A DNA stretch of 64,000 bases from contig PXUB01000022.1 of the NCBI GenBank assembly GCA_003009755.1, positions 16,963 through 80,962 of the forward strand. Direction: 5' to 3'. The notes beneath the pieces were generated by a model. That model did no database searches. It worked only from the letters and a program-made list of their open reading frames with translations, and was not told where the DNA came from. The translations under genes and the position numbers were made by a program. This document shows, one piece after another, positions 33,754 through 42,389 of this stretch. The stretch comes from Thermoplasmatales archaeon SW_10_69_26. Its GTDB lineage: Archaea; Thermoplasmatota; SW-10-69-26. Each line of letters starts with the position of its first letter. Within the stretch, counting starts at the first letter, position 1.

Positions 33754-34277
33754 GGGCGTCGTGACACGGCGCCGGGGAATCGCTCGCACCTCCACGCTGC
33801 GGGGCGAGGCCCTAACCGGCAGAGACCGCCTTAAGCGGTTCCCCTGCCGCGTTGGGGTCCGAGAGGTCGTCGGAGTGCCAGCATGTGCAGGACCTCTCCC
33901 CTCCCCGGTACGCGCTCGTCGCCGTTCCACTGTTCTCAACCCGAGGCAGCGCTCGGACTGGCACTCCGGCGGCGGCCGAGCGTTTACCCCTCCCGCGGAC
34001 GCGGATCCTGGCCGGGCCCTGGAAAGGCTCTTGGATGGGATGCCTCCGCGGGAGGATCCCCTTCACTCGATCCAGATCCCCACATCGAAAAGCAGCCCAC
34101 CGTGCCGGCGAGCCCCTGCGTGGGCGGGGGCGATGACCCGGCCTCATGTTCATCCCCTGCTGCTCCCGCGATCACTCCGCGGGACCTCCATCCATCTCCG
34201 CCCGCCGGCTTGCCTCGCAGGTACCCACCTGTCCCTCTTGAGCGAGGGTGCATCCTGCCGGCGGGCGCATCCACTCT
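33754..34277. other. Non-coding region with further hairpins before the first virus gene
   Basis: No convincing gene. Notable structures: nested stem 33810-33856 (CGGCAG/CTGCCG around ACCGCCTTAAGCGGT), and long-range arms CGGAGTGCCAG (33871-33881) and CTGGCACTCCG (33958-33968). CTTGGATGGGATGCCTCCG and neighbouring GC-rich text have no coding bias. The left edge of the provirus may lie in this stretch, but no tRNA gene or attachment core is recognised here. Confidence 0.4.
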
Positions 34278-34460
34278 ATGGGTGTACACACCTTCGTCAT
34301 CGAGACCGATAGCACGATCGCGGACACCGACGCCCTCGAAGACCTCGTCAAGCTCCTCGAGGACCACGACGACGTCGGCGCGATCAAGGACGCCGGCGAC
34401 TTCCACGACACCGTCGCCGGTCACCTGCTCGGACGCGACGGACCGCCCGAGCTCTCCTGA
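34278..34460 (+). CDS. Small acidic protein, possible first provirus gene
   Basis: 60 residues from ATG 34278 (MGVHTFVIETDSTIADTDAL); an upstream in-frame ATG at 34248 would add ten residues. Acidic, mixed alpha/beta, no family recognised. It is separated from the next virus gene by 330 bp with a GC hairpin (CCCGGCCC/GGGCCGGG, near 34490), perhaps a terminator, and nothing else noted. Assignment to host or virus is uncertain. Confidence 0.45.
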   Translation: MGVHTFVIETDSTIADTDALEDLVKLLEDHDDVGAIKDAGDFHDTVAGHLLGRDGPPELS

Positions 34461-34790
34461 CGGTCCCGGTCCTAGCCCCGGCCCGACCGGGCCGGGAGCC
34501 TTCCCCTCCTGCTCACACAAGCGGGATCGCGTAGCCGTGCCCGCGGATTGGACGCCGCGGCAGGCCACGCGCAACCGGTCCCGCATCGGCCGCTTCCACC
34601 CTCGATCGTCTTACTCAGTCTACGGGAACCTCGACGGTGGTCTCTCTCAGATCGCAATCCACGGGAGCGGCCCCTCCCCCCTCTCACACGTCACGACCCG
34701 GGTGCCCCCTGACCTTCTCCAACAGCCTCCCAAGCCTCCACACTCAGGGGCGCCCGGGTCCGACCCTCACCCCTCAGAGGGAGGCTCGCC

Positions 34791-35195
34791 ATGACGAAAC
34801 CCGGCCCCGACCCCGGGCACGGCGGACGCCCACGCCTACCCTGCGAGATTTGCCACCGCCCGAGAGACAGCGACCGCCCGGCGCGAGCCCTCCGGATGAA
34901 CCGTCACGGTCACGAGATCCGCGCCTGCGAGCGCTGCCTCGAGGCCGCTGAGACCACGCGAGACCGCCGCCGGGCCGACCCCAGCGGTCTCGGCCCTGAC
35001 TCCTCACGAGAGGAGATCATCGCCGACCTGCGAGCCAGAACCCCCATCACGATCGCCAGCGGCGACGCCGAGACGATTACCGTTCACGAGGCCGATCACG
35101 ACGCCGTCACCGAGACCGACGACGGCGTCCTCGTCGATCCCAGTCCTTCCCATCACGACAGGAACGGACAGGAGGTGAACGGCGGAGCGCCGTAA
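34791..35195 (+). CDS. Small zinc-ribbon-like viral protein
   Basis: 134 residues. Two CxxC knuckles (LPCEICHRPRD and IRACERCLEAA) are spaced by about 27 residues, the layout of a small treble-clef/zinc ribbon; the rest is an acidic tail. Many short Cys-pair proteins follow in the same block. It ends in the GCGCCGTAAC sequence that recurs at other virus block ends. No specific family. Confidence 0.5.
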   Translation: MTKPGPDPGHGGRPRLPCEICHRPRDSDRPARALRMNRHGHEIRACERCLEAAETTRDRRRADPSGLGPDSSREEIIADLRARTPITIASGDAETITVHEADHDAVTETDDGVLVDPSPSHHDRNGQEVNGGAP

Positions 35196-35210
35196 CGCCC
35201 AACGAACGCG

Positions 35211-35233
35211 TCACACCCATCCGTAGGGTGTGA
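35211..35233 (+). terminator. Hairpin after the first zinc-ribbon gene
   Basis: TCACACCC and GGGTGTGA form a perfect 8-bp stem with a 7-nt loop, 15 bp after a stop codon at a virus gene-block boundary. A role in termination or as an operator is inferred. The remaining gap to 35439 includes an alternating GC stretch (35361-35379). Confidence 0.35.
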
Positions 35234-35394
35234 AGAAGAACGAGGGAGGGAGCGGGCACCGGTCCCCTACCCGGGACCGGAGCAGAGAAGGCCCGCCCCA
35301 TGCCCCCTGCCATCCGGGGCGTAGATGAGCGTATGCAGCCCGAAGGTAAAGAAGTTGCGATGCGCGCGCACGCGCGCAGAAAGCGCTCGGCCCT

Positions 35395-35418
35395 CGTTAC
35401 GCGTTCGTTACGCGTAAC
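35395..35418. promoter_or_regulatory. Operator-like CGTTACGCG repeat and palindrome
   Basis: Two copies of CGTTACGCG (35395-35403 and 35406-35414), 11 bp apart (one helical turn), the second part of the perfect palindrome GTTACGCGTAAC (35407-35418). Located 20-45 bp before the ATG of the next virus gene, which suits a repressor site at an early promoter. Confidence 0.5.
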
Positions 35419-35438
35419 GTGCCACAACGCCGCATACG

Positions 35439-35861
35439 ATGTTCGTCGACGATCGAGACAACACACCGAACCAGGAGACGAAAGCCGCGCGCGCCTACGA
35501 GACCGACCTCGAGAACATGGCGGAGGAGATGCCGAACATGACGACCTCTGACCGGATCCGCGCCGCCTGGCGAGCCTACCAGAAGCAGGAGGCCGACCAC
35601 CCGTACGCGGGCGCGGTGAAGAACCTCGAGGACCGGATGCGCCAGCAGGGCTACACCGAGGAGGCCGACGTGTTCGACCTCCTGTTCGCTCTCTTCCAGC
35701 AATGGGCGCGGAACCCGGGGCGGCGCGAGCACGCGGTCGGCATCGTGACGGAGGCCATCATCGACGCGATCGAGCACGAGAGCGAGACCAGCTGCGACGA
35801 CGCTGGGGAGGGTTCGTCCCTCAGCATCCGGCCGAACCCTGCGGCGGAGGTGGACTCGTGA
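35439..35861 (+). CDS. Hypothetical viral protein, helical
   Basis: 140 residues, acidic and mostly helical (DRIRAAWRAYQKQEADHPYA, VFDLLFALFQQWARNP). First gene of a long chain of overlapping genes (its stop overlaps the next GTG as GTGA). An operator-like repeat lies just upstream. No family recognised. Confidence 0.5.
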   Translation: MFVDDRDNTPNQETKAARAYETDLENMAEEMPNMTTSDRIRAAWRAYQKQEADHPYAGAVKNLEDRMRQQGYTEEADVFDLLFALFQQWARNPGRREHAVGIVTEAIIDAIEHESETSCDDAGEGSSLSIRPNPAAEVDS

Positions 35862-36082
35862 CCTCGTGCGTCGCGTGCGAGGACGGCGACGGGACCGAGG
35901 TCCCGGCCGAGCTCGGGTTCCTCGAGGTCCCGTTCCTGTGCGCGGACTGCCGGCAGGCAGCCCAAACGCCACCCATGGATGGGTCCACGTTCACGCTTCC
36001 TCGGGAACGCGAGGCGTTCCTCGAGCATCGCGAGAACGTTCTGGGCGTCCAAGACGAGACGGACGCGGAGGTGGCCGCCTGA
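35858..36082 (+). CDS. Small Cys-pair viral protein
   Basis: 74 residues, start GTG 35858 overlapping the upstream stop (GTGA). CVAC at the N-terminus and CADC about 25 residues later form a probable zinc knuckle. C-terminal half is charged. Overlaps the next ATG by one base. Function unknown. Confidence 0.5.
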   Translation: MTSCVACEDGDGTEVPAELGFLEVPFLCADCRQAAQTPPMDGSTFTLPREREAFLEHRENVLGVQDETDAEVAA

Positions 36083-36360
36083 TGCCCGTCTGGCGGCGCC
36101 GCATCAGTCCCGGTGAAAGCCCAAGCCGCAAGCTGCCCGGTCCCGAGGAGAGCCTCGAGAATCAGGACATCCCGCGGCACCGGACGTGCAGCACGACCGA
36201 CTGCTACGAGATCCCCGTCATCCCGACGGAGGACGGCTACCGATACAAGCGCGAGGGCGAGACCCGGTACTGCGAGGGTTGCGAGACGGCAGCCGACCAG
36301 GCCGAACGCGACCACGATCGCGCCCAGCACCTCGAGATGACGCAGGGGGACTCATTGTGA
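36082..36360 (+). CDS. Small Cys-pair viral protein
   Basis: 92 residues from ATG 36082. Contains CSTTDCYEIPVIPTEDGYRY and YCEGCETAADQAERDHDRA, a CxxxxC/CxxC pair that may bind zinc, followed by a charged helix. Overlaps both neighbours. Function unknown. Confidence 0.5.
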   Translation: MPVWRRRISPGESPSRKLPGPEESLENQDIPRHRTCSTTDCYEIPVIPTEDGYRYKREGETRYCEGCETAADQAERDHDRAQHLEMTQGDSL

Positions 36361-36629
36361 GCCTGGTTCCGCCGCAGGATCAGCGCTCGCTCGCCGAGCT
36401 CCGGGAGACCTGCGGGAATAGGCTGGACAAGCAGAAGATCGCCGTGCTCGTCCTCGACGAGCATGACGATCCCGTGCCGGCCCGCGTCATCGCCGACCAG
36501 GTCCACAGGTACGGTGGCATCAGCTCCTGCGAGGCCGCGACCGCGCTCCGCACGCACCCCAGCGTCGAGCACGAGACCTGCCCAGACCGGGGCGTCCACG
36601 TCTACTGGACCACGGAGGGGGAGACGTGA
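36357..36629 (+). CDS. Small viral protein with winged-helix-like fold
   Basis: 90 residues from GTG 36357. LDKQKIAVLVLDEHDDPVPA, RVIADQVHRYGGISSCEAAT and HETCPDRGVHVYWTTE have the order of helices and wing seen in winged-helix DNA-binding proteins. It could be a transcription regulator of the early block; the fold assignment is a guess from secondary-structure pattern. Confidence 0.45.
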   Translation: MSLVPPQDQRSLAELRETCGNRLDKQKIAVLVLDEHDDPVPARVIADQVHRYGGISSCEAATALRTHPSVEHETCPDRGVHVYWTTEGET

Positions 36630-37198
36630 CTCTCCTCGGCATCGACCCCAGCCTGCGGAACACCGGCGTCGTCAGCCTCGACCCGTCGATGGGCACGATC
36701 ACCCGCGTCGAGGTTATCCGCACAAGCAAGCAGGCCGACCGGAAGAACCTGCGCGTCGGCGAGGACGATCTCCGCCGAGCCCGACGCATCGCTCGCGAGC
36801 TCGAGCAGCTCGTCGACCAGGAGCAGCCCGTCGCCGTGTTCGGCGAGCTTCCCGGCGGCTCCCGATCGAACCGCGCGTCCAAGGGCTTCGGCATCGTGCT
36901 CGGCGCGATCGGCGCCGTCACCGAGCTGCGCGACCTCCCCACCGGATGGGAGACCCAGTTCGCGCTGAAGAAAGCCTGCACCGGCGACGGGCAGGCGACC
37001 AAGACCGCGGTCGCCGACCACGTCCAGGACCACTACGCCTGGGAGGACGAGCTCCCGGACGCGAAGACCCGCCGGCAGCACGTGTTCGACGCGGCCGCGG
37101 CCCTGTACGCGAACCGCGAGTGCGACCTCTACCGCATGGCCGTCCAGCAGTCCACCCCTCACGCTTCAGCCGCTCAGCAGGAAGGTGAACACACGTGA
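36626..37198 (+). CDS. RuvC-like (RNase H fold) Holliday-junction resolvase
   Basis: 190 residues. N-terminal LLGIDPSLRNTGVVSLD has the first catalytic Asp in the RuvC form GIDPS-x-x-x-TG; AVFGELPGGSRSNRASKGFG supplies the Glu; RRQHVFDAAAALYANRE supplies the final Asp in a helix. Such viral resolvases trim branched DNA before packaging. The middle is shorter than in cellular RuvC. GTG start overlaps the upstream stop, and its end overlaps the ParB-like gene. Confidence 0.75.
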   Translation: MTLLGIDPSLRNTGVVSLDPSMGTITRVEVIRTSKQADRKNLRVGEDDLRRARRIARELEQLVDQEQPVAVFGELPGGSRSNRASKGFGIVLGAIGAVTELRDLPTGWETQFALKKACTGDGQATKTAVADHVQDHYAWEDELPDAKTRRQHVFDAAAALYANRECDLYRMAVQQSTPHASAAQQEGEHT

Positions 37199-39105
37199 CC
37201 GAACAGACCGACCAGCGCGGCCTCGGCGCCTACGCGCCCGAGCTCGCGCCCGACCTACCCGACGCGACCACCGTCCGGATCAGCCTCAACGAGCTGCATC
37301 CGGGCGACGAGAACCCGAGAGAACAACTCGACGACATCGAACCCCTCGCCCAAAGCATCGCGAGCGAGGGCCTCCAGAACCCCATCGCCGTCCGCCCGAA
37401 CGGCGACGGGTTCGAGATCGTTCACGGCCACCGCCGCTACGCTGCCCTCGACCAGTTAGGCGTTGAGGACGCGCCTTGTCTCGTGCGCGAGGACCTGGAC
37501 GATGAGGGCACCGCGCTGGCGCGCACGATCGAGAACCACCAGCGCGCCGACCTCACCCCCTACGAGGAAGCCCACAGCTTCCAGGTCGCGCTCGACACCG
37601 GCCTCACCCAGGCCGAGCTCGCCGAGCGCGCCGGCGTCAGCCCGGACACGATCCGCCGACGCCTCAAGCTGCTCGACGTCCCCGAGGACGTCGCCGAGAA
37701 GGTCGGCACAACGACCGGGTACTCGATGGAAATCGCCGACCTCGTCCGCGACCTGATCCTGGCGAAGGACGACGTCGACGACGGGTTCCAGGACCACGTC
37801 GACACGATGATCGAGCACACGATCGAGAAACTGCCCGCCGTCAACCACAACGGCCACACCCAACGCGTCGACAGCTGGGCGCGCAACGTCTCCCACAAAT
37901 GGGCCCAAGCCGGCCTGGTGGTCGGTCACTCCTTCAAACGCGACGTCGGGCTCAGCCACCAAGAGAAAGCGTGGTTCAACGAGACCGACCACCCGCGTGT
38001 CCAGGAGCTCCACGAGGAGCTCGACGAGCTCGAGTCCATCTCTTGGATGGACCACCAGGGCGAGGAGTACCAGGAGGTCATCGACCTCGACGGTTACGCC
38101 CGCATCATGGGGGAGGCCGCTGGCCTCTACGAGGACGCCCACGAGGACGATGACGACGACGGGAAGACTCTAAGACAGCGCCGCAACCGACTGAAGCGAA
38201 AGCAGCGAAGCGCCGTCAAGAGCGCCACGAAGCAACGCGTCCGCGACACCGTGAGCGAGAAACTCGCCGGGCGTGTAACCACGTTCGACCAAGCCCGAGA
38301 CAGCCTCGCCCGCATCCGCCTTCGCTCCGCGTCCTGGTGGAACCCGGACAAGCGCGACATCGCCACGATCGCCGAGACCGTCGACGTCGATGTCGCCCGC
38401 CTCGAAGACGTGTTCGGGGGTCGAGCTGGGAACGAGGAGGCGATGGACGAGCTCGTCGACGGCCTGCTCGAGAGCGATGATACGGGCGCCGCCTTGGCCC
38501 GGTTCTGGCTGAGCGTCGAGATTCTCCGCCAGGAGCCCGCGGACCCGACTACGCCCGAGGTCAACACCTGGTCCGAGATCGCGAAGGAGTGGCTCGGTGG
38601 AACGCCTGCCCAGCTGGCACAGTGGAGCCGTCAAAGCCTCGAGGCCAACGGCGAGCTACCGCCGTCGTCGCCGACGGTCCGCCTCGCCCGCGAGTCCACG
38701 CCGAACGAGGACGGCGAGATGGAGCACCTCGCGCAAGCCGTCTCGAAGGGGTCCCGTGCCTTGTGCGGGCACCGGTTCGAGGACGTCGAGACGGCGGACG
38801 AGACCCAGGCCGGCCAGTGCGAGGCGTGCTGGGACATGGCCGACGAGTACGACCTGACCATCCTCACCGGCGAACGCGCCACCAAGGAAGACCTCGAGGC
38901 TGTGCTCGACACGCTCGGGGAGTACGTGGACCCGGGCATCCCTCTCGATCGGACCCTGCCCGACCTCGCGCCGAGCGATCTGCGGGACCTGGCCGACGAC
39001 CTGGGCGTCCCCGACGACGTCGACGACGAGGACATCATCGTCGCCGTGAAGGAACAAATCCCCGCGGAGGCCGACATCGGGGAGGAAGGTGGCGACGATG
39101 GCTGA
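37195..39105 (+). CDS. ParB-like protein with ParB/Srx nuclease-fold domain
   Basis: 636 residues. Residues 26-115 are a ParB/sulfiredoxin domain (RISLNELHPGDENPR, GFEIVHGHRRYAALDQL with the CTP/ATP-binding GHRR motif, ARTIENHQRADLTPYEE). An HTH follows (LTQAELAERAGVSPDTIRRR, about 137-156). The remaining 480 residues are charged and unassigned, with a CGHRF...CEAC Cys set near 520-545. Much longer than chromosomal ParB (about 300). An SD GAAGGTGA precedes GTG 37195. Roles could be virus partition, silencing or replication control. Confidence 0.7.
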   Translation: MTEQTDQRGLGAYAPELAPDLPDATTVRISLNELHPGDENPREQLDDIEPLAQSIASEGLQNPIAVRPNGDGFEIVHGHRRYAALDQLGVEDAPCLVREDLDDEGTALARTIENHQRADLTPYEEAHSFQVALDTGLTQAELAERAGVSPDTIRRRLKLLDVPEDVAEKVGTTTGYSMEIADLVRDLILAKDDVDDGFQDHVDTMIEHTIEKLPAVNHNGHTQRVDSWARNVSHKWAQAGLVVGHSFKRDVGLSHQEKAWFNETDHPRVQELHEELDELESISWMDHQGEEYQEVIDLDGYARIMGEAAGLYEDAHEDDDDDGKTLRQRRNRLKRKQRSAVKSATKQRVRDTVSEKLAGRVTTFDQARDSLARIRLRSASWWNPDKRDIATIAETVDVDVARLEDVFGGRAGNEEAMDELVDGLLESDDTGAALARFWLSVEILRQEPADPTTPEVNTWSEIAKEWLGGTPAQLAQWSRQSLEANGELPPSSPTVRLARESTPNEDGEMEHLAQAVSKGSRALCGHRFEDVETADETQAGQCEACWDMADEYDLTILTGERATKEDLEAVLDTLGEYVDPGIPLDRTLPDLAPSDLRDLADDLGVPDDVDDEDIIVAVKEQIPAEADIGEEGGDDG

Positions 39106-39871
39106 GACGGTCAAAACGGTCAAGACGGTGCACTCTGAGCGCGAGCCGGTGGCCTCGTGCAAGATTTCGAGCGCGAACCTCCAGTACCTCCTCGACTGGG
39201 TGTCAACCATCAACGGGGAGGTGAAGCTTGAGCTCGACGGTGGCACGCTGTCGTATCGGGAGATCGGCGCGGCGCACGTCTGCATGGTCACCGGCAGTGC
39301 GCCCGTGCTTGAGCAGGAGGGCGAGGCCGAGATCGGGGTCGACGTCGACCTCGTCACGGACCTGCTCAAGCCGGTGCCGATCGCGGCGCCCGACCCGTTC
39401 CGGCTCGAGGTGTACGAGGCGGGCCCGCTCGTTCTCGAACACGCTCGCTATGAGTACGAGCTCCAGGTCCTCGACACGAGCGGCATGACGGATCCGAAGG
39501 ACCCGGACCTCGAGCTCCCCTGCCGGTTCACGATCACGGCGCGGGACTGGAGCAACTTCCTCCGCCGCGCGGACAAGGCCAGCTCCTACATCAAGCTCGC
39601 CGGGCACCCGGACGGCGTCACAGGGACTGCCGAGGGCGACCAGGTGTCCCTCACGCACAAGCTCGACTGTGACGAGCACGAGTTCGACAGCGGGCACGAG
39701 GACCAGGTCGCCAGCCTGTTCAGCCTGGACTACCTGGACAGTTTCCGAAAGGCGCAAAGCTTCCAGGGAGACGTCCGCTTCCGGCTGGGGAACGACTACC
39801 CGATCGACTGGGAAGCTCGCCCCGGCGAGTGCGTGCTGACGGGTCAACTGGCGCCGCGCATCGAGGACTAA
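39098..39871 (+). CDS. Viral PCNA-like sliding clamp
   Basis: 257 residues, the size of archaeal PCNA. The pattern is GTLSYREIGAAHVCMVTGSA for the first-domain turn, LVTDLLKPVPI for the interdomain region, and FSLDYLDSFRKAQSFQGDVR followed by FRLGNDYPIDW, equivalent to the C-terminal strand set with G-x-D-Y-P. It would tether the polymerase on viral DNA. ATG 39098 is preferred to GTG 39089 because GGAAGGTG stands seven bases before it. Confidence 0.8.
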   Translation: MAETVKTVKTVHSEREPVASCKISSANLQYLLDWVSTINGEVKLELDGGTLSYREIGAAHVCMVTGSAPVLEQEGEAEIGVDVDLVTDLLKPVPIAAPDPFRLEVYEAGPLVLEHARYEYELQVLDTSGMTDPKDPDLELPCRFTITARDWSNFLRRADKASSYIKLAGHPDGVTGTAEGDQVSLTHKLDCDEHEFDSGHEDQVASLFSLDYLDSFRKAQSFQGDVRFRLGNDYPIDWEARPGECVLTGQLAPRIED

Positions 39872-39873
39872 CC

Positions 39874-39918
39874 ATGTCGGACGTCACCGACGAGGACGAG
39901 GACGGGGGTGAGGCGTGA
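39874..39918 (+). CDS. Very short acidic reading frame
   Basis: 14 codons (MSDVTDEDEDGGEA) between the PCNA stop and the next ATG, overlapping that start by one base. The tight spacing suggests a real translated leader or coupling peptide, but it may be only a spacer with coding-like composition. Confidence 0.25.
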   Translation: MSDVTDEDEDGGEA

Positions 39919-40406
39919 TGGTGGGTGGCCTGTCGAATAGCTTCCAGGAGCACGTCAGCGTCGGCGAGGCCGCGTTCGGGCTATTCCAAGAGCACCTGCC
40001 CGTCGACGAGTGGGCCAAGGAGGCCGCCGACCGCCCCGCCAAGCGCGAAGCCGAGGGCGAGGACCACGAGCCGGACGAGCTGTACGAGGTCGCAGAAGAC
40101 CATCGGCACGTGTTCATCGAGGCGTGGAGCGAGGTCCGCGCACTCCTCGAGGAGGAGGGCTACGAGACGAAGGAGTTCCACGAGCAGGTGATGGGCCACT
40201 CGTCAGGTGCGACGTGCGCGTGGTGCCACCCCGACCTCGACGGCACCTGGCAGATCGTCGGCCCCGACGGCGACCCCTGGTTCGGCGAAGGCAGCCCGAA
40301 CCCGGTGTTCCAGGCGTTCTTCGACCAGGCGCGCGAGCAGCTGCCGCAGCCGGTGTTCGAGGCCGCGTTCCCGATGAGCGACTACGAGACGGACGGTGAG
40401 GCGTGA
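39918..40406 (+). CDS. Hypothetical acidic viral protein
   Basis: 162 residues from ATG 39918 (GTG 39915 is possible). Helical N-terminal half (LFQEHLPVDEWAKEAADRPA), one CAWC pair in SGATCAWCHPDLDG, and a C-terminal FDQAREQLPQPVFEAAF. Overlaps the next start. No family recognised. Confidence 0.5.
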   Translation: MVGGLSNSFQEHVSVGEAAFGLFQEHLPVDEWAKEAADRPAKREAEGEDHEPDELYEVAEDHRHVFIEAWSEVRALLEEEGYETKEFHEQVMGHSSGATCAWCHPDLDGTWQIVGPDGDPWFGEGSPNPVFQAFFDQAREQLPQPVFEAAFPMSDYETDGEA

Positions 40407-40762
40407 TGGCCAGCCGACCGAAGACACTTGAGGAACTCCTCGACCTCCTCCACGAGAGGGCCGGCGCGGACGGGCTCGACGTCCGCATCGAAGCATCAAC
40501 GGAACACGACGAGTTGAGCGAAGTCACGCCCGTCGAGGTCACCGTCTCCCTTCCCGCTGGTGGGAGGACTGTGGCTGAGGAGTCCAATCCCTGCCGGGAG
40601 ATGGATCTCAGCACGGCGCTCTACCGCGTCGTCCGTCGCGTCCTCAGAGAGCGCGAGCGGGGACACTACGAGGACTGGCAGCCCGACGGAGACGACGTCC
40701 AATCCGTCGAGATGGGAGCCCTGCTTGAAGAGGACGAGGACGGAGGCGAGGCGGATGGGTAG
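40406..40762 (+). CDS. Hypothetical acidic viral protein
   Basis: 118 residues from ATG 40406. Has the look of a small alpha/beta protein (LEELLDLLHERAGADGLDV, TPVEVTVSLPAGG, TALYRVVRRVLRERERG). Overlaps the following small gene by eight bases. Function unknown. Confidence 0.45.
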   Translation: MASRPKTLEELLDLLHERAGADGLDVRIEASTEHDELSEVTPVEVTVSLPAGGRTVAEESNPCREMDLSTALYRVVRRVLRERERGHYEDWQPDGDDVQSVEMGALLEEDEDGGEADG

Positions 40763-40877
40763 GACCATCCGCATGGCCTGCCGCTGCCCGACCGGGAGCA
40801 GCGCCATGCTCCAGGACCACATGGACCGAGAGGGCGAATGGCAGGTCCGGCTCTGCCGCTACGGAGGTGACGCCTGA
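40755..40877 (+). CDS. Very small viral protein
   Basis: 40 residues (MGRTIRMACRCPTG...), start overlapping the previous stop, end overlapping the next ATG. Contains CRC and a second Cys near the end (RLCRYGGDA). The gene ends in GGAGGTGA, the ribosome-binding site of the next gene. Its reality rests on the overlap pattern. Confidence 0.4.
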   Translation: MGRTIRMACRCPTGSSAMLQDHMDREGEWQVRLCRYGGDA

Positions 40878-41071
40878 TGGATCTTACCGGCGCCGAGACC
40901 GACGGGGACCGGCCGGGCGTCTGCGATACCGACGGTTGCGGGCGCCCGGCAGCGTTCGGGAGATGTCGACCCTGTCAGCGCGCCTGGAGACGCGGCAAGG
41001 AGTACGCGACCGACCGCATCGAGGCGCGGATCCGAGAGAAACTGCTCGGCGGGGTGGTCGACCGTGCCTGA
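40877..41071 (+). CDS. Small viral zinc-finger-like protein
   Basis: 64 residues. CDTDGCGRPAAFGRCRPCQRAW gives CxxxxC and CxxC, a short zinc ribbon; a basic region follows (RRGKEYATDRIEARIREK). Preceded by a strong GGAGGTGA site. Probably a nucleic-acid-binding protein; not assigned. Confidence 0.5.
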   Translation: MDLTGAETDGDRPGVCDTDGCGRPAAFGRCRPCQRAWRRGKEYATDRIEARIREKLLGGVVDRA

Positions 41072-42065
41072 CGGCGAGCCGCGCCCATCTCAGGCCCCGC
41101 CGCGCGTCCAGCCGGCGCCCGAGGGCGACTACGAGACGACCGAGGACGACGCGCCCGGGAAGCACGTGTGCCCGTTCTGTCCCGAGGACAGCCAGTACAG
41201 CAGCTACGCGAAGGCGAAGATCGTGCAGCACGCGACGACGTGGTGCGAGCACGCGTCCGACGAAGTGACGCGCGCCGATGTCGAGGCGATCCTCGACCCC
41301 GACGACGAGACCACGGTCGACCAGATCCTCGCCGAGTACGACCCTGACCACGAGCCCTCGCCGGACGCCGTCGACGAGGACACTTCCCACGAAGACGACG
41401 AGCCCGCCGAAGAGTCCATCCTGGCGAAGGGTCAAAACGAGCCGCCGCACCCCGTCGACGAGGATCCCGACCAGGACGACGGCGAGGCGGACGATCTCGA
41501 CCGGGCCGACCTGCCCGCCCTCCCCAAGGACCTCGAGCAGCACGTCAAAGAGCAGTCCTACCAGGGCGACACGGTGCGCGCCATGCTGCACCTCGCAGAC
41601 CGGGGAGAGCCCGTCTCCACGAGCGATCTCGATGACGTGCTCGGCCAAGTCTGGGACCTCGACGACCCCAGCCAGCGCCGGTCCGACGCGGTCAAACTCG
41701 TGAACAAGAAGGGCTGCCTCGAGGATGAGGGCTGGGGAGAGTGGAGCCTTGCCCGGCGACACCAGCGCCGGCGGCGACGTCGACGATCCGGATCCCGGGG
41801 ACCCCCCTCCTCCGAGCCCTCCTCCCCAACCGAGGACACCAAGCCCGACCCGGAACCCGTGAGGGAGACGACCACCACCAACGAGGACTCCCCCGACAAG
41901 GACGAGCGGGCGGTCAGGCTCGAGCTCGACTCCGAGGAGGCCGAGCTCGCCGAGCAGGCGCTACGCGAGATGCTTGCCGGCATGAACCAGACGCCGTCCG
42001 GGCAGCGCACCGTCCTGAAGCTCTGGCACCGCTTAGACGAGCAGCGACAGGAGGCCGAGCCATGA
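41064..42065 (+). CDS. Acidic viral protein with C2H2-like finger
   Basis: 333 residues from GTG 41064. N-terminal HVCPFCPEDSQYSSY and IVQHATTWCEH form a C2-H-C/H finger. Then comes a long Asp/Glu/Pro-rich region, a small folded middle (DTVRAMLHLADRGEPVSTSD, with WDLDDPSQRRSDAVKLVNKK, winged-helix-like), an Arg cluster RRHQRRRRRRRSG and a C-terminal helix (AELAEQALREMLAGMN). Length and composition suggest a regulator; function unknown. Confidence 0.5.
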   Translation: MPDGEPRPSQAPPRVQPAPEGDYETTEDDAPGKHVCPFCPEDSQYSSYAKAKIVQHATTWCEHASDEVTRADVEAILDPDDETTVDQILAEYDPDHEPSPDAVDEDTSHEDDEPAEESILAKGQNEPPHPVDEDPDQDDGEADDLDRADLPALPKDLEQHVKEQSYQGDTVRAMLHLADRGEPVSTSDLDDVLGQVWDLDDPSQRRSDAVKLVNKKGCLEDEGWGEWSLARRHQRRRRRRRSGSRGPPSSEPSSPTEDTKPDPEPVRETTTTNEDSPDKDERAVRLELDSEEAELAEQALREMLAGMNQTPSGQRTVLKLWHRLDEQRQEAEP

Positions 42066-42376
42066 CCCCCGACACCGTCACCCACGAAGATCTCCTCATC
42101 GAGGACAACGCGGACTGGTCGGAACCGCGCACGGTCACTCAGGAGGACTGCGCGGCATGCGGCACCACGCACGAGATCCGATACTACCCCATCGAGGACG
42201 CTCCCGTCCCCGTCGGTGAAAAGACGATCAACGGGCGTACCGGAGAGTGCTACCTCTTGGCCGCGGGACCGTGCCCGGAGGCCGACCGGCTCGTCCACGT
42301 CTACGCGACCCGGGATGGGTGGGACTGCCCGCCCGAGTGCAGCATCGACCACGTGCAAGACGGTCCAGACCCATGA
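42062..42376 (+). CDS. Small Cys-containing viral protein
   Basis: 104 residues from ATG 42062. CAACGTTHEIRYYPIEDAPV near the middle (CxxC) and scattered further Cys (GECYLLAAGPCPEAD, CPPECS) suggest metal binding. Overlaps the upstream gene by four bases and ends 13 bp before the small terminase gene. Function unknown. Confidence 0.45.
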   Translation: MTPDTVTHEDLLIEDNADWSEPRTVTQEDCAACGTTHEIRYYPIEDAPVPVGEKTINGRTGECYLLAAGPCPEADRLVHVYATRDGWDCPPECSIDHVQDGPDP

Positions 42377-42389
42377 GACGGTGACACCC

